A stretch of 64,000 nucleotides of DNA from JBBDMX01 sp040878035 (GTDB lineage: Bacteria > Planctomycetota > Phycisphaerae > Phycisphaerales > Phycisphaeraceae): contig JBBDMX010000078.1 of the NCBI GenBank assembly GCA_040878035.1, forward strand, positions 16,206 through 80,205, given 5' to 3'. Positions 17,071 to 25,292 of the stretch are shown piece by piece. A program made the translations under genes and the position numbers. The notes under the pieces are model-generated. The model ran no database searches. It saw nothing but the letters and a program-made list of their open reading frames with translations, and was not told the origin of the DNA. Numbering within the stretch: the first letter of the stretch is position 1; every line of letters begins with the position of its first letter.

Positions 17071-18240
17071 GCGCTTCAACAGCTTTTCCCGATCCAACAT
17101 CACCTTGAGCGTCAGCGTCACCAGTTCGACCTGGGTTTCGTCCATGCGGTTGTAGAAGGGCAGGGCGATGGTGCGCTGGCTGACCGATTCGGCGATGGGG
17201 CACAGGCCGCGGTCGAAGCCGAAGCGTTCCTTCATATAAGGCTGAAGGTGGATGCAGGGGAAATAGTTGGCGGCGCCGATGTCGTGCCGCCGCAGGCCGT
17301 GGATCACGCGGTCGCGCTCGACCACGCCATAGGTGTCCACCAGGCGAATGACAAAGACGAACCAGCTCATGTCGTCGGGCGAATCGACGGTGGGCAGCAC
17401 CAGGTCTTCCCAGTCCATCAGCCGCTTCATGTAATAACCGGCGACGCGGCGGCGGGCCTTGAGCATTTCGTCCAGGCGCTCCATCTGCGCGATGCCCAGG
17501 GCGGCGGCGACTTCCGAGAGGCGGTAGTTGTAGCCCAGGCGTTCGTGCGTGAGCCAACTGCCGCTGCGGTTGGTGTTGCCCAGCTCCTTATCATCGCGTT
17601 CGACGGGCCGGCCCTGGTTGCGCATGCTGCGGCACAGGTCCGCCAGCCGGTCGTCGTCGGTGACAATGACGCCGCCTTCGCCGGTGGTGATCTGCTTGTT
17701 GGGATAGAAGGCGAACACGCCGACGCGGCCGAAGGAGCCGCAGTTGCGTCCGTTGTGCCGGCCGCCCAGGGCCTCGCAGCAGTCCTCGATCAGCGGAATT
17801 TCATGGGCGTTAGCGATCTGCGCCAGCTTGTCCAGGTGGGCGGGGTTGCCGAAGGTCTCGACGGCGAGGATGGCCTTGGTGCGGCGAGTCATGGCGGCCT
17901 CGACCTTGGCCGGGTCCATGTTCAGGCTGCATGGGTCGATATCCACGAAGACCGGCGTGGCGCCGACATAGAGAATGCAGTTGGCCGAGGCGACGAAGGA
18001 GAAGGGCGTGGTGATGACCTCGTCGCCGGGGCCGATGTCCAGCGCCAGCATCGCCAGGTGCAGCCCGGCCGTGCCCGAGCTGACGGCCACGGCGTGGCGG
18101 CGACCGGCACGCTCGGCGATCATCTCCTCGAAGCGCGATTGCCGCGGACCGATGCTCAAGCGCCCCGAGCGCAGCGTGGCCACGACGGCTTGGATCTCGA
18201 TGTCGGTGATGTCCGGCAGACTCAACGGAATCACGCTCAT
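17068..18240 (-). CDS. DegT/DnrJ/EryC1 family PLP-dependent sugar aminotransferase
   Basis: 390 residues from the ATG at 18240; a start at 18273 adds 11 residues and cannot be ruled out. Family landmarks: SGTAGLHLAMLAL near residue 55, the substrate-strand PFSFVASANCILYVGATPVF, EDCCEALGG near 160 (Asp/Glu binding the PLP ring), and FYPNKQITTGEGG with the Schiff-base lysine near 188. The C-terminal half contains the typical GYNYRLSEVAAALGIAQMERL. It would move an amino group from glutamate to a keto nucleotide sugar for surface glycans. The convergent oxidoreductase at 15917 could supply the keto substrate (inference). Confidence 0.9.
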   Translation of the reverse strand: MSVIPLSLPDITDIEIQAVVATLRSGRLSIGPRQSRFEEMIAERAGRRHAVAVSSGTAGLHLAMLALDIGPGDEVITTPFSFVASANCILYVGATPVFVDIDPCSLNMDPAKVEAAMTRRTKAILAVETFGNPAHLDKLAQIANAHEIPLIEDCCEALGGRHNGRNCGSFGRVGVFAFYPNKQITTGEGGVIVTDDDRLADLCRSMRNQGRPVERDDKELGNTNRSGSWLTHERLGYNYRLSEVAAALGIAQMERLDEMLKARRRVAGYYMKRLMDWEDLVLPTVDSPDDMSWFVFVIRLVDTYGVVERDRVIHGLRRHDIGAANYFPCIHLQPYMKERFGFDRGLCPIAESVSQRTIALPFYNRMDETQVELVTLTLKVMLDREKLLKR

Positions 18241-18337
18241 CGGTAGTTCCGGGGAATGGTGAAGTTCGTGCATGGTGTCATGTCAGTTGTTAGCCCAAGC
18301 ACCAACGGTGCGGGCTGCGGCCATCGAGGTATTCGCT

Positions 18338-19843
18338 TCATCGTAAAGCCGTCAACGCCTCCAGCGCCTGCGGGGTCATCTTGTTGCGTTTGAGCCAGAT
18401 CCATGCCGCCTGGAGGCGCAGCGATTCGGGAATGCTGCCGCCGCCGCGGACCACGGTCGCCAGTTCCGCCATCTGCGCCGGGGTGAGCGTCTGGCCGTTT
18501 TTCGCCAGCAGCAACAGCGCCAGGCCATTGGTGCTGGCGTTGGTGTACGGCAGCAGGCCCTGAATCACCAGGTGCGGCTGGCCCTTGGAGCGAATCAATC
18601 CCAACAGCACCGCCTGGCGATACATCTCGTCGGGCTGATCGGCTGCGACGATGGGCCGAAGCATGGCCTGGGCCTCCTGCGGGCTCTGCTCAAAGAGCAA
18701 CTGCGTCGCCGTCACCGCGTCGTCAAAGCGCTGCGCCTGATTCCGCGCCGGCCCGGGATATTGCTGGATGATCGCCAACTCGATGGCCCGCGCGTCGGCC
18801 GGCGCGGCTTGCTTGGTGACAAAAGCCAACGCCCAGGCGGTGGCAACAGGGTGGCCGCTCTTGATCAGCTCGATCACCGCCGGCGCTACATCCTGCTTGC
18901 CGGCGATGGCGGCGCCGGCGCGGCCGATCTGGCGCAGCGAGGCGTCATTGCTGGCGTTGAGCGGATCGAAAAAACTCGCCGGCAGGTGCTGCGCGATATT
19001 CAACGCCAGGAACGCCAGCCGCGTGCGCTGTGCCAGATCGTTGGTGGACTCGTACGACTGGCGCCAGGCATCGACGGCGCCCGGGGCACCAAAGCGCAGC
19101 GCTCCGCGCAAGCCCAGAAGGTTGAGCCGGGACGACACGTCCGGCTCGATGGATATCTTCATCGCCCAGCCCGCCGCCTTGTCAAAGTCAAAGCGCAGCA
19201 TCGTCTGCAGCGCCAGCTCGCGTGCCTCGTCCCGCCGCAGGTCTTTGGAGGCGTCGACGCGGTCCAGGATCGTCTTGCCCTGGGCCTGGCCCAGTTGCAC
19301 CAGCGTCAGGCCCGCCAGCGCCTGCCGGGCCAGGTTGTCGGACTTGCCCGCCTCCTGTAGCAGGGCGATGTCCTTGAATTCACCCGCATGGGTCAACTGG
19401 ATCGCCACCAGCAGCCGCACGGTGATGTCCAGCCCGGGCCAGTTGACGGCCTGGCGCGCCTGCTCCAGCGTCAGCAGCTCGCTGTCCAGGGCGGCACTGA
19501 GCATCTCGGCCTGAAGCTGTTCGTCCTTGACCGACGCCAGCCGCGCCAGGTCCAGCCCCTTCTTCGGATCCGATTCGGCGGCGCCCAGGAAGGCGTGAAT
19601 CCGCAGGATGTTGTCCTTGCCGGCCATGAGGTGCACGAAGAACGGGTGCAACTCGGGATCGCGCAGCTGCCGCAGGGCGCGCATGGCCCGGCTGTGCCGA
19701 CCGTCACGCTGCGGCTGCGTTGCGTCCTTAAGCAGGAAGATCGCCGACTGCGCGGTATCGCCGTCGTCCGCCCGTGCCAGGCACGTGCAGACCGCCATCA
19801 CCACGACCAGTGTCCCAAGCCATCGCCACCCTGATCTACGCAT
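18338..19843 (-). CDS. Secreted HEAT/TPR-like helical repeat protein of unknown function
   Basis: 501 residues from the ATG at 19843, which opens a signal peptide (GWRWLGTLVVVMAVCTCLARA). The rest is almost entirely helical, with repeated A/L-rich pairs such as RAMRALRQLRDPELHPFFVH, LARQALAGLTLVQLGQ and ARELALQTMLRFDFD, consistent with HEAT-like or Sel1/TPR-like solenoid repeats. No catalytic motif is seen. The function is unknown; solenoids of this type usually mediate protein contacts. A palindrome (AGCCCGCACC / GGTGC..GGGCT) at about 18291-18316 separates it from the aminotransferase gene. It is divergent from hisC, sharing a short intergenic region. Confidence 0.75.
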   Translation of the reverse strand: MRRSGWRWLGTLVVVMAVCTCLARADDGDTAQSAIFLLKDATQPQRDGRHSRAMRALRQLRDPELHPFFVHLMAGKDNILRIHAFLGAAESDPKKGLDLARLASVKDEQLQAEMLSAALDSELLTLEQARQAVNWPGLDITVRLLVAIQLTHAGEFKDIALLQEAGKSDNLARQALAGLTLVQLGQAQGKTILDRVDASKDLRRDEARELALQTMLRFDFDKAAGWAMKISIEPDVSSRLNLLGLRGALRFGAPGAVDAWRQSYESTNDLAQRTRLAFLALNIAQHLPASFFDPLNASNDASLRQIGRAGAAIAGKQDVAPAVIELIKSGHPVATAWALAFVTKQAAPADARAIELAIIQQYPGPARNQAQRFDDAVTATQLLFEQSPQEAQAMLRPIVAADQPDEMYRQAVLLGLIRSKGQPHLVIQGLLPYTNASTNGLALLLLAKNGQTLTPAQMAELATVVRGGGSIPESLRLQAAWIWLKRNKMTPQALEALTALR

Positions 19844-19911
19844 CCCCACAGTGTATGATCTGTTCGCCGAATCGGGAAATGCCGCTTGCGGTTTAGCCTC
19901 TTCTCTCACCC

Positions 19912-21123
19912 ATGCCTTACGAACGCGACAACATCAGCCGCTTGACCCCTTACACCCCCGGCGAGCAGCCGCAGCGGGGGCGGGTGGTGAAGCTCAACAC
20001 CAATGAAAACCCGTATCCGCCGGCCCAGGCGGTGCTGGACGCCATCGCGGGGGTGAGCGGGGAAATGCTGCGTCGCTACCCGCCGCCCTCGGCCACGGGC
20101 TTTCGGGAAACGGCGGCACGGGTGCACGGCCTGACACCCCAGCAGGTCATCGCCACCAACGGCGGCGACGAACTGCTGCGCATGGCGGTGACCGTGTTCT
20201 GTGAACCATCAGTCAGTCGAGACGGCGACGAGGCCCGCGGCGGCATCGCCATGGGCGAGCCCAGCTATTCGCTCTACCCGGTGCTGGCGGCCATCCATGA
20301 CACGCCGGTGACGCGCGTGCCGCTCGATGATGATTATGGCGTGCCGGAAGATTTTGCCGACAAGGTCATCGACGCGGATTGCCGGCTGGCGCTGTTGGTC
20401 AATCCCCACGCGCCGTCGGGCCGGCGCGAGTCGATCGATAAACTGGCGCGGATCGCGGCGCAGCTGCGCCAGGGCCGGTGCGTGCTGCTGATCGACGAGG
20501 CTTACGTGGACTTTGCCGATGGCGACGCCTTGCCGCTGCTGCAATCCGGGGGCGGCCGCAGCCTGGATAACGTGCTGCTCTTGCGCACGCTTTCCAAGGG
20601 CTACTCGCTGGCGGGCCTGCGCTTTGGCTACGGGCTGGGCCATGCCGACCTGATCGCCACGCTGCACAAGGTGCGCGACAGCTACAACGTGGACATCCTG
20701 GCCCAAAGCGCGGCGACGGCGGCGCTGGAGCATCGCGACGCGGCGAAGCTCACTTGGCGCAAGGTCATCGCCCAGCGCCACCGCCTCACCGATGCCCTTC
20801 GCCAACGCGGTTACGTCGTGCCCGACAGCCAGAGCAACTTCCTGCTGGCCACGCCTGAAAGCCCACCCGCGCCTGCGGGTGGGAGCTCAAGCCCACCCGC
20901 CCCCGCACCGGGATCCGCAGCCCCCGCCGCCCGATCAATCTACGAATCCCTCAAGGCCCAAGGCATTTTCGTGCGATACTTTGATCAGGACCGACTCCGC
21001 GACAAGCTCCGCATCACCATCGGCACGCCGCAACAGAATGACGAATTGTTAACCGCACTCGATGCAATGGCGTCGTCGCCAAAATCCGAAATCCGAAATC
21101 CGCAATCCGAAATCAGAAGCTGA
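19912..21123 (+). CDS. hisC: Histidinol-phosphate aminotransferase with repeat-derived insert
   Basis: 403 residues; usual HisC length is about 350. Catalyses PLP-dependent conversion of imidazole-acetol phosphate to histidinol phosphate. Motifs: LNTNENPYPP near residue 29, NGGDELLRM near 83, NPHAPSG near 165, DEAYVDFAD near 195, and RTLSKGYSLAGLRFGYG near 223 with the PLP lysine. Two oddities come from repeats. A Pro/Ala/Gly-rich segment at about residues 320-342 (SPPAPAGGSSSPPAPAPGSA) is encoded by a palindromic repeat inserted in frame. The last 16 residues (PKSEIRNPQSEIRS) come from an ATCCGAAA-type repeat that has extended the gene. Core residues are intact, so the enzyme is probably active. 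hisB follows 8 bases downstream. Confidence 0.93.
   Translation: MPYERDNISRLTPYTPGEQPQRGRVVKLNTNENPYPPAQAVLDAIAGVSGEMLRRYPPPSATGFRETAARVHGLTPQQVIATNGGDELLRMAVTVFCEPSVSRDGDEARGGIAMGEPSYSLYPVLAAIHDTPVTRVPLDDDYGVPEDFADKVIDADCRLALLVNPHAPSGRRESIDKLARIAAQLRQGRCVLLIDEAYVDFADGDALPLLQSGGGRSLDNVLLLRTLSKGYSLAGLRFGYGLGHADLIATLHKVRDSYNVDILAQSAATAALEHRDAAKLTWRKVIAQRHRLTDALRQRGYVVPDSQSNFLLATPESPPAPAGGSSSPPAPAPGSAAPAARSIYESLKAQGIFVRYFDQDRLRDKLRITIGTPQQNDELLTALDAMASSPKSEIRNPQSEIRS
20860..20900. repeat. GCCCACCCGC/GCGGGTGGG palindrome inside hisC
   Basis: AGCCCACCCGC (20860-20870), four bases, then GCGGGTGGGA (20875-20884): a near-perfect stem. A second left half, AAGCCCACCCGC, follows at 20889-20900. The same palindrome, with flanking GAAA conserved but a different four-base loop, occurs in intergenic DNA at 46709-46733. 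Here it is in frame with hisC and encodes a Pro/Ala/Gly-rich loop. Confidence 0.75.
21080..21120. repeat. ATCCGAAA tandem words forming the hisC 3' end
   Basis: Four near-identical ATCCGAA/ATCCGCA words plus a diverged ATCAGAA copy run to the hisC stop codon. They encode the SEIRNPQSEIR tail. Translated tails of this type recur at the ends of genes in planctomycetes, from memory. Confidence 0.7.
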
Positions 21124-21131
21124 CAATCACT

Positions 21132-21725
21132 ATGCCCCGCACCGCCACCATTCATCGCAAGACCAACGAAACCGACATCACCGTCGAGCTGAACCTCGAC
21201 GGCGGGTCCTACCGCCACGAGACCGGCGTCGGCTTCTTCGATCACATGCTCGACCACGTCGCCCGGCACGGCCGACTGGGCCTGACCATCACCGCCAAGG
21301 GCGATCGGCACATCGACGATCACCACACCGTCGAGGATGTGGGCATCGTGCTGGGTCAGGCCATCGACAAGGCGCTGGGCGACAAGAAGGGCATCGAGCG
21401 TTACGGCTTTGCCTCGGTGCCGATGGATGAGGCCCTGGCGCGGGTGAGCCTGGACTTGTCGGGCCGGGCAGCGCTGGTGATGGCGGTGCAGCCGCCGGAG
21501 TTTGTGCAGATGCCGGCCAAAATCGGCGGCTTCGACACCCAGCTCGTCCGCGAGTTCCTCACCGCCTTATCGCAGAACGGCCGGTTCAACTGTCACGTCG
21601 AAGTGCCCACCGGCGACAACTATCACCACATCGCCGAGGCCATCTTCAAGGCCCTGGGCCGCGCCCTGCGCCAAGCCGTCGCCATCACCGGCGACGCCAT
21701 CCCCAGCACCAAGGGCACGCTCTGA
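21132..21725 (+). CDS. hisB: Imidazoleglycerol-phosphate dehydratase
   Basis: 197 residues, the normal length for a monofunctional HisB. Dehydrates imidazole glycerol phosphate to imidazole acetol phosphate, the substrate of HisC. Manganese-binding histidine clusters are present: GFFDHMLDHVARHG near residue 36, DDHHTVEDVGI near 64, and the C-terminal half repeats the fold with HVEVPTGDNYHHIAEAIFKA near 155. It follows hisC by 8 bases on the same strand, so the two histidine genes form an operon; hisG is separate, about 8 kb downstream. No phosphatase domain is fused, unlike the enterobacterial HisB. Confidence 0.97.
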   Translation: MPRTATIHRKTNETDITVELNLDGGSYRHETGVGFFDHMLDHVARHGRLGLTITAKGDRHIDDHHTVEDVGIVLGQAIDKALGDKKGIERYGFASVPMDEALARVSLDLSGRAALVMAVQPPEFVQMPAKIGGFDTQLVREFLTALSQNGRFNCHVEVPTGDNYHHIAEAIFKALGRALRQAVAITGDAIPSTKGTL

Positions 21726-21905
21726 TTTCTGATTTGGCACACACTCCACGCTGCGCCCGCGCGGCCGCCCGCGCAAGGAACTGGATAAATCAACCGGACG
21801 CCTTTTCTCCGGGCACGCTGCCTGTCTTGGGCGGATCGGGCCGGCCAAGGGGCCGGGGCGGCAAGGCGTGGTTGCAATTCCCCGCCGGGCGATGACAATG
21901 CCAGC

Positions 21906-23576
21906 ATGACGCATTCCGGCTCGGCCGATCCCCGGTTCACCAACACGCTCTTCTACGGCGATAACCTGGATGTGCTGCGCCGCCACGTGGCCGATGCCAG
22001 CGTCGATCTGGTGTATCTCGATCCGCCGTTCAATTCCAACGCCGATTACAACGTGCTGTTTGCCGAGCGGGATAAGACCGAGTCGGCGGCGCAGATCAGG
22101 GCGTTCGAGGACACCTGGAAGTGGGACGAAGCGGCGGCCGCGGCGTTCAATGAGGCGATCCAGTCGGGCCACGGCCGCGTGCCCCAGGCCATGGCTGCGT
22201 TCCAGACGCTCTTAGGCGGCAGCGACATGCTGGCCTACCTGTCGATGATGGCCCCGCGCCTGATCGAGTTGCACCGCGTGCTCAAGCCCACCGGATCGAT
22301 CTACCTGCACTGCGATCCGACGGCGAGTCATTATCTCAAGCTGCTCTTGGACGCGATTTTCGGCCCCCAAAACTTCCGTAACGAAATTGTCTGGGAGCGT
22401 ACGACGGGACGAAAAGCCGTGAATCAGTTTGGGCGCGTTCACGACATTATCCTCTTCTACACTGCAAGCAGGAACGCCGCCTGGAATCCTCCGATGATTC
22501 GGCAAACCGAAACGTCGGCCCGAGGGCATGATCTGATGGAGAATGGGCTGGGGGTGTTCCGTGTATCTGACCTGAGTGCTCCGGGCGGGGGGCCGGCGCG
22601 TCGCTTTGATGACCGTACTATTTCTCCGCCGGCGGGCCGCCACTGGCAGTTCGACCAGGAGGGGATCGACGCCCTGATTCGCGATGGGCGCATCGTCTTC
22701 TCCAAGACCGGCAAGCCCCGCCTCAAGACCTACATCAAGCAACTACCAGGCGTTTCCGTGCGCGACATCTGGATCGACATCGAACCGATCAATGCGGCCG
22801 CCGCGGAGCGCCTGGGCTATCCCACGCAAAAGCCCGAAGCCCTACTAGATCGCATCATCAAGGCATCATCCAACGAAGGCGACGTGGTACTCGATCCGTT
22901 CTGCGGTTGCGGTACGGCTGTGGCCGTGGCGCAGAAGCTCAACCGTAAGTGGATCGGCATTGACGTGACGCATCTGGCGATCGGTCTGATCAAGCACCGG
23001 CTGTGGGATTCGTTCAACATCAGCAACGCCAGCGATCCGCCGGCGTATCGGGTGGTGGGCGAGCCGGAGGACTTGGCCGGGGCGCGACAGCTTGCGGCCG
23101 AGGACAAGTTCCAGTTCCAGGCCTGGGCGCTGGGGCTGGTCAAGGCCCGCGTGGCCGGATCGGCACGCAAGGGCGCGGACCATGGTATTGATGGCCGTCT
23201 GTACTTCCACGATGAGCCCGACAGCAAGGCCGCATCGGTCAAGCAGGTGGTGCTGAGCGTCAAGGGCGGGCACACCAGCGTCAAGGATGTGCGCGACCTG
23301 GTGGGCGTGCTGGAGCGCGAGAAGGGCGCCGGGGCGGTGATCGGGGCGCTGATCACGCTGGAGCCGGTCACCGGGCCGATGCGCGGCGAAGCGGCGTCGG
23401 CGGGGTTCTACGACTCGCCCTGGGGCACCAAGCACGCCCGCGTGCAGGTTCTGACGGTGGAAGGACTGCTCAAGGGCAATGACCGCCTGGGCATCCCCTC
23501 GACGTATGACCACCGCACGTTCAAGAAAGCGCCCAAGGCCAAGGGCGCGGGCAAGGGGCAGGACGGGCTGTTCTGA
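21906..23576 (+). CDS. DNA methyltransferase (beta-class) with nuclease-like C-terminal domain
   Basis: 556 residues. The catalytic motif DPPFNSNADYN lies near residue 40, and the SAM-binding motif DVVLDPFCGCGTAVAVAQ near 325; the order (catalytic before SAM) is that of beta-class N4/N6 methyltransferases. A target-recognition stretch lies between. From about residue 395 a second domain begins, with GADHGIDGRLYFHDEP and, 20 residues on, QVVLSVKGG, followed by a helix-strand pattern ending VIGALITLEPV. The D...(S)VK pattern resembles the Mrr/PD-(D/E)XK core, with DG providing the first acidic residue and VK replacing the usual QxK. Such fusions might restrict and modify DNA in one chain. Cleavage activity is inferred only. 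The following genes support a defence context. Confidence 0.85.
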   Translation: MTHSGSADPRFTNTLFYGDNLDVLRRHVADASVDLVYLDPPFNSNADYNVLFAERDKTESAAQIRAFEDTWKWDEAAAAAFNEAIQSGHGRVPQAMAAFQTLLGGSDMLAYLSMMAPRLIELHRVLKPTGSIYLHCDPTASHYLKLLLDAIFGPQNFRNEIVWERTTGRKAVNQFGRVHDIILFYTASRNAAWNPPMIRQTETSARGHDLMENGLGVFRVSDLSAPGGGPARRFDDRTISPPAGRHWQFDQEGIDALIRDGRIVFSKTGKPRLKTYIKQLPGVSVRDIWIDIEPINAAAAERLGYPTQKPEALLDRIIKASSNEGDVVLDPFCGCGTAVAVAQKLNRKWIGIDVTHLAIGLIKHRLWDSFNISNASDPPAYRVVGEPEDLAGARQLAAEDKFQFQAWALGLVKARVAGSARKGADHGIDGRLYFHDEPDSKAASVKQVVLSVKGGHTSVKDVRDLVGVLEREKGAGAVIGALITLEPVTGPMRGEAASAGFYDSPWGTKHARVQVLTVEGLLKGNDRLGIPSTYDHRTFKKAPKAKGAGKGQDGLF

Positions 23577-23711
23577 GGGCTCGTTCGTTGCGCCAACGGC
23601 TACAGGTTCTAGGTACAATACTGATATGTGAGGATCAACGGCCAATCGATAGATGGAAGTCGAGTTCACTCCGAGCCGATACAGTTTTCCCAGCAAACAG
23701 AAGGGGGCGCA

Positions 23712-24446
23712 ATGGACCAATTGCTCGATCCGAAATTCTACCCGGTTTTCGTGGTGATGCTATTTCCCGGACTTATATCGATGCGGTTTTACCGTGTCTT
23801 GATGCCGGCTCGAGTTATGGACTGGCAGGAAAGTCTAGTCGAGAGTCTGTTCTACAGCACGGTCAACTTTGCTCTCTGTCTGCCGTTGCTGGCTATGCTC
23901 CATGTTGGCGAGAGGGCCGGTGGACATCCTGTTATGCAGGCGATGGGATGGATTTTTGTGCTCGCTATTGCGCCGCTCATTTGGCCGGGTATCTGGACTG
24001 CTGTTGTGCGATCGAAGTGGTTTCGCCATAGGCTGCAAATTCCCTATCCCACCGCTTGGGATGGTTTCTTTGATCGGCGCCGTTCTGTCTTCGTTCTGAT
24101 CCACCTGAACAGCGGAACGAAGATTGGCGGTTATTTTGGGCCATCGTCCTATGCCGGATCGTTTCCGAATGACGGTGACATTTACATTGAGAAAGTGGTG
24201 AGACTGTGCGATAATACGCACGAGTTCGGTCCGTATGTCGAGAATAGTGCGGGGATGCTGATTCGACGGGACCAGTATCAGTTTATCGAGTTATTTGATA
24301 TCCCCACAGACACAACCATAGACCAGTCCAAGGAGCAGCACGATGGCCGAGTCAGACCAGAGCAAGGGGCAATCGGGTTGGGCGGAAGTACAAAAGGGCT
24401 ACACGCCGCGCCCTCCGCAAGCACCGGCAACAGCGCTCCCGCCTGA
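23712..24446 (+). CDS. DUF6338 family membrane protein
   Basis: 244 residues from the ATG at 23712, chosen for the AGGGGG ribosome site; a start further upstream is less likely. Three membrane helices are visible (about 7-28, 45-66, 78-100), then the soluble half with YPTAWDGFFDRR and VFVLIHLNSGTKIGGYFG, followed by SSYAGSFPNDGDIYIE, which match what I remember of DUF6338. The last ~35 residues are encoded in DNA that also encodes the start of the next gene in another frame, so that tail may be a by-product of a lost stop. G+C is lower than its neighbours, which suggests transfer. I infer a membrane-located part of a defence cassette with the two genes that follow. Confidence 0.75.
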   Translation: MDQLLDPKFYPVFVVMLFPGLISMRFYRVLMPARVMDWQESLVESLFYSTVNFALCLPLLAMLHVGERAGGHPVMQAMGWIFVLAIAPLIWPGIWTAVVRSKWFRHRLQIPYPTAWDGFFDRRRSVFVLIHLNSGTKIGGYFGPSSYAGSFPNDGDIYIEKVVRLCDNTHEFGPYVENSAGMLIRRDQYQFIELFDIPTDTTIDQSKEQHDGRVRPEQGAIGLGGSTKGLHAAPSASTGNSAPA

Positions 24447-24549
24447 AAAAACAAGCGCCGGCTATACGCCCAAACCGCCGGGCGATGGATCGGCCGCGCC
24501 GCCACCGCCGCCCAAGGGTGGCAGCGGCCAAACTAAGGGCGGCAAGTAG
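24343..24549 (+). CDS. Tiny proline-rich protein with GYTPRPP/GYTPKPP repeats
   Basis: 68 residues. It has a strong AAGGAG ribosome site 8 bases before its ATG, although this lies inside the 3' part of the DUF6338 gene in a different frame. The sequence is low-complexity: a GYTPRPPQAPATALPPEK segment, an echoing SAGYTPKPPGDGS, then poly-Pro and a KGGSGQTKGGK end. There are no cysteines, no membrane helix and no fold. I recall that small GY.P / PPKGGSG-type proteins accompany DUF6338 genes elsewhere but cannot verify it here. A flexible binding partner or a substrate of the neighbouring membrane proteins is the likeliest reading. The stop is 5 bases before the NERD gene. Confidence 0.7.
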   Translation: MAESDQSKGQSGWAEVQKGYTPRPPQAPATALPPEKTSAGYTPKPPGDGSAAPPPPPKGGSGQTKGGK

Positions 24550-24554
24550 CGTTT

Positions 24555-25292
24555 ATGGCACGTGAACACGGTCAGCGGGGCAATTATCCGGCGGGCCAGC
24601 GCCGGCGCATGGTGCGCATTGCGATGGGCGTTGCCTTGGGCGTCGAAGCGTTTCTGGGTTTCGCGCTGGGTATCCTCGTTGGCACGAATTATCTGCGTTT
24701 CCCGAGCATGGGCGCGTGGGGGCTGCTACTCATCAACGGCATCGTGCTCGTGATGATCATCATGGCTTCGTATGTTCTGGTTTGGTTCAATCGCCATGAG
24801 AAGCAGCTATGGAATTACGTCGATGGCGCTGCGGGAGAGGAACGCATTGGCGAGGAGTTGGCGAAATTGCCCAACACGTTTGAGGTGATTCACGGTCTTG
24901 AGACGCCAAGCGGCGATGTGGATCATCTGGTGATCGGCCCCACGGGGGTATTCCTCCTCAACACCAAGAAGTGGACGGGGGTGGCGACGGCTGCCAATGG
25001 CGCGCTGCTTTGGAACGGGAAGAACTACAAGGACCACGTGGGGAATATGCGGCGCATCACGATGGCCTTGCGGGATATGGTCGTGCAGCCGGGTGGTCCC
25101 GATCCATACTTTCAAGAAGCCTTTGTGTTTGTCGGCTGCACGGTCAACATTGGCCCCGAGCAGTTGGGCCGATGTGATGCGCTGACGCCCGACCAACTGT
25201 TGCCGTACCTTCAGCGCAGTGCGGGGCGGCGTGGGCTCAAGGCAGCGGAGGTTGAGGACCTTGCCAGCCGCGCGGCGGCATTCCTGAGGTAG
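24555..25292 (+). CDS. Membrane-anchored NERD (nuclease-related) domain protein
   Basis: 245 residues. Two N-terminal membrane helices (about 22-45 and 53-77) precede a cytosolic NERD domain beginning GAAGEERIGEELAKLPNTFE, continuing GDVDHLVIGPTGVFLLNTKK, where the DHLVIGPTG..LLNTK pattern is the family hallmark with the nuclease-like D, and lysine of the K-x-W region. NERD domains are thought to be PD-(D/E)XK-related nuclease folds, often found in DNA processing or phage defence. The ATG at 24555 is 5 bases after the upstream stop. The four-gene order methyltransferase-nuclease, DUF6338, small Pro-rich protein, NERD protein is the reason I suggest a defence system. The next gene is over 750 bases away. 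Confidence 0.85.
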   Translation: MAREHGQRGNYPAGQRRRMVRIAMGVALGVEAFLGFALGILVGTNYLRFPSMGAWGLLLINGIVLVMIIMASYVLVWFNRHEKQLWNYVDGAAGEERIGEELAKLPNTFEVIHGLETPSGDVDHLVIGPTGVFLLNTKKWTGVATAANGALLWNGKNYKDHVGNMRRITMALRDMVVQPGGPDPYFQEAFVFVGCTVNIGPEQLGRCDALTPDQLLPYLQRSAGRRGLKAAEVEDLASRAAAFLR

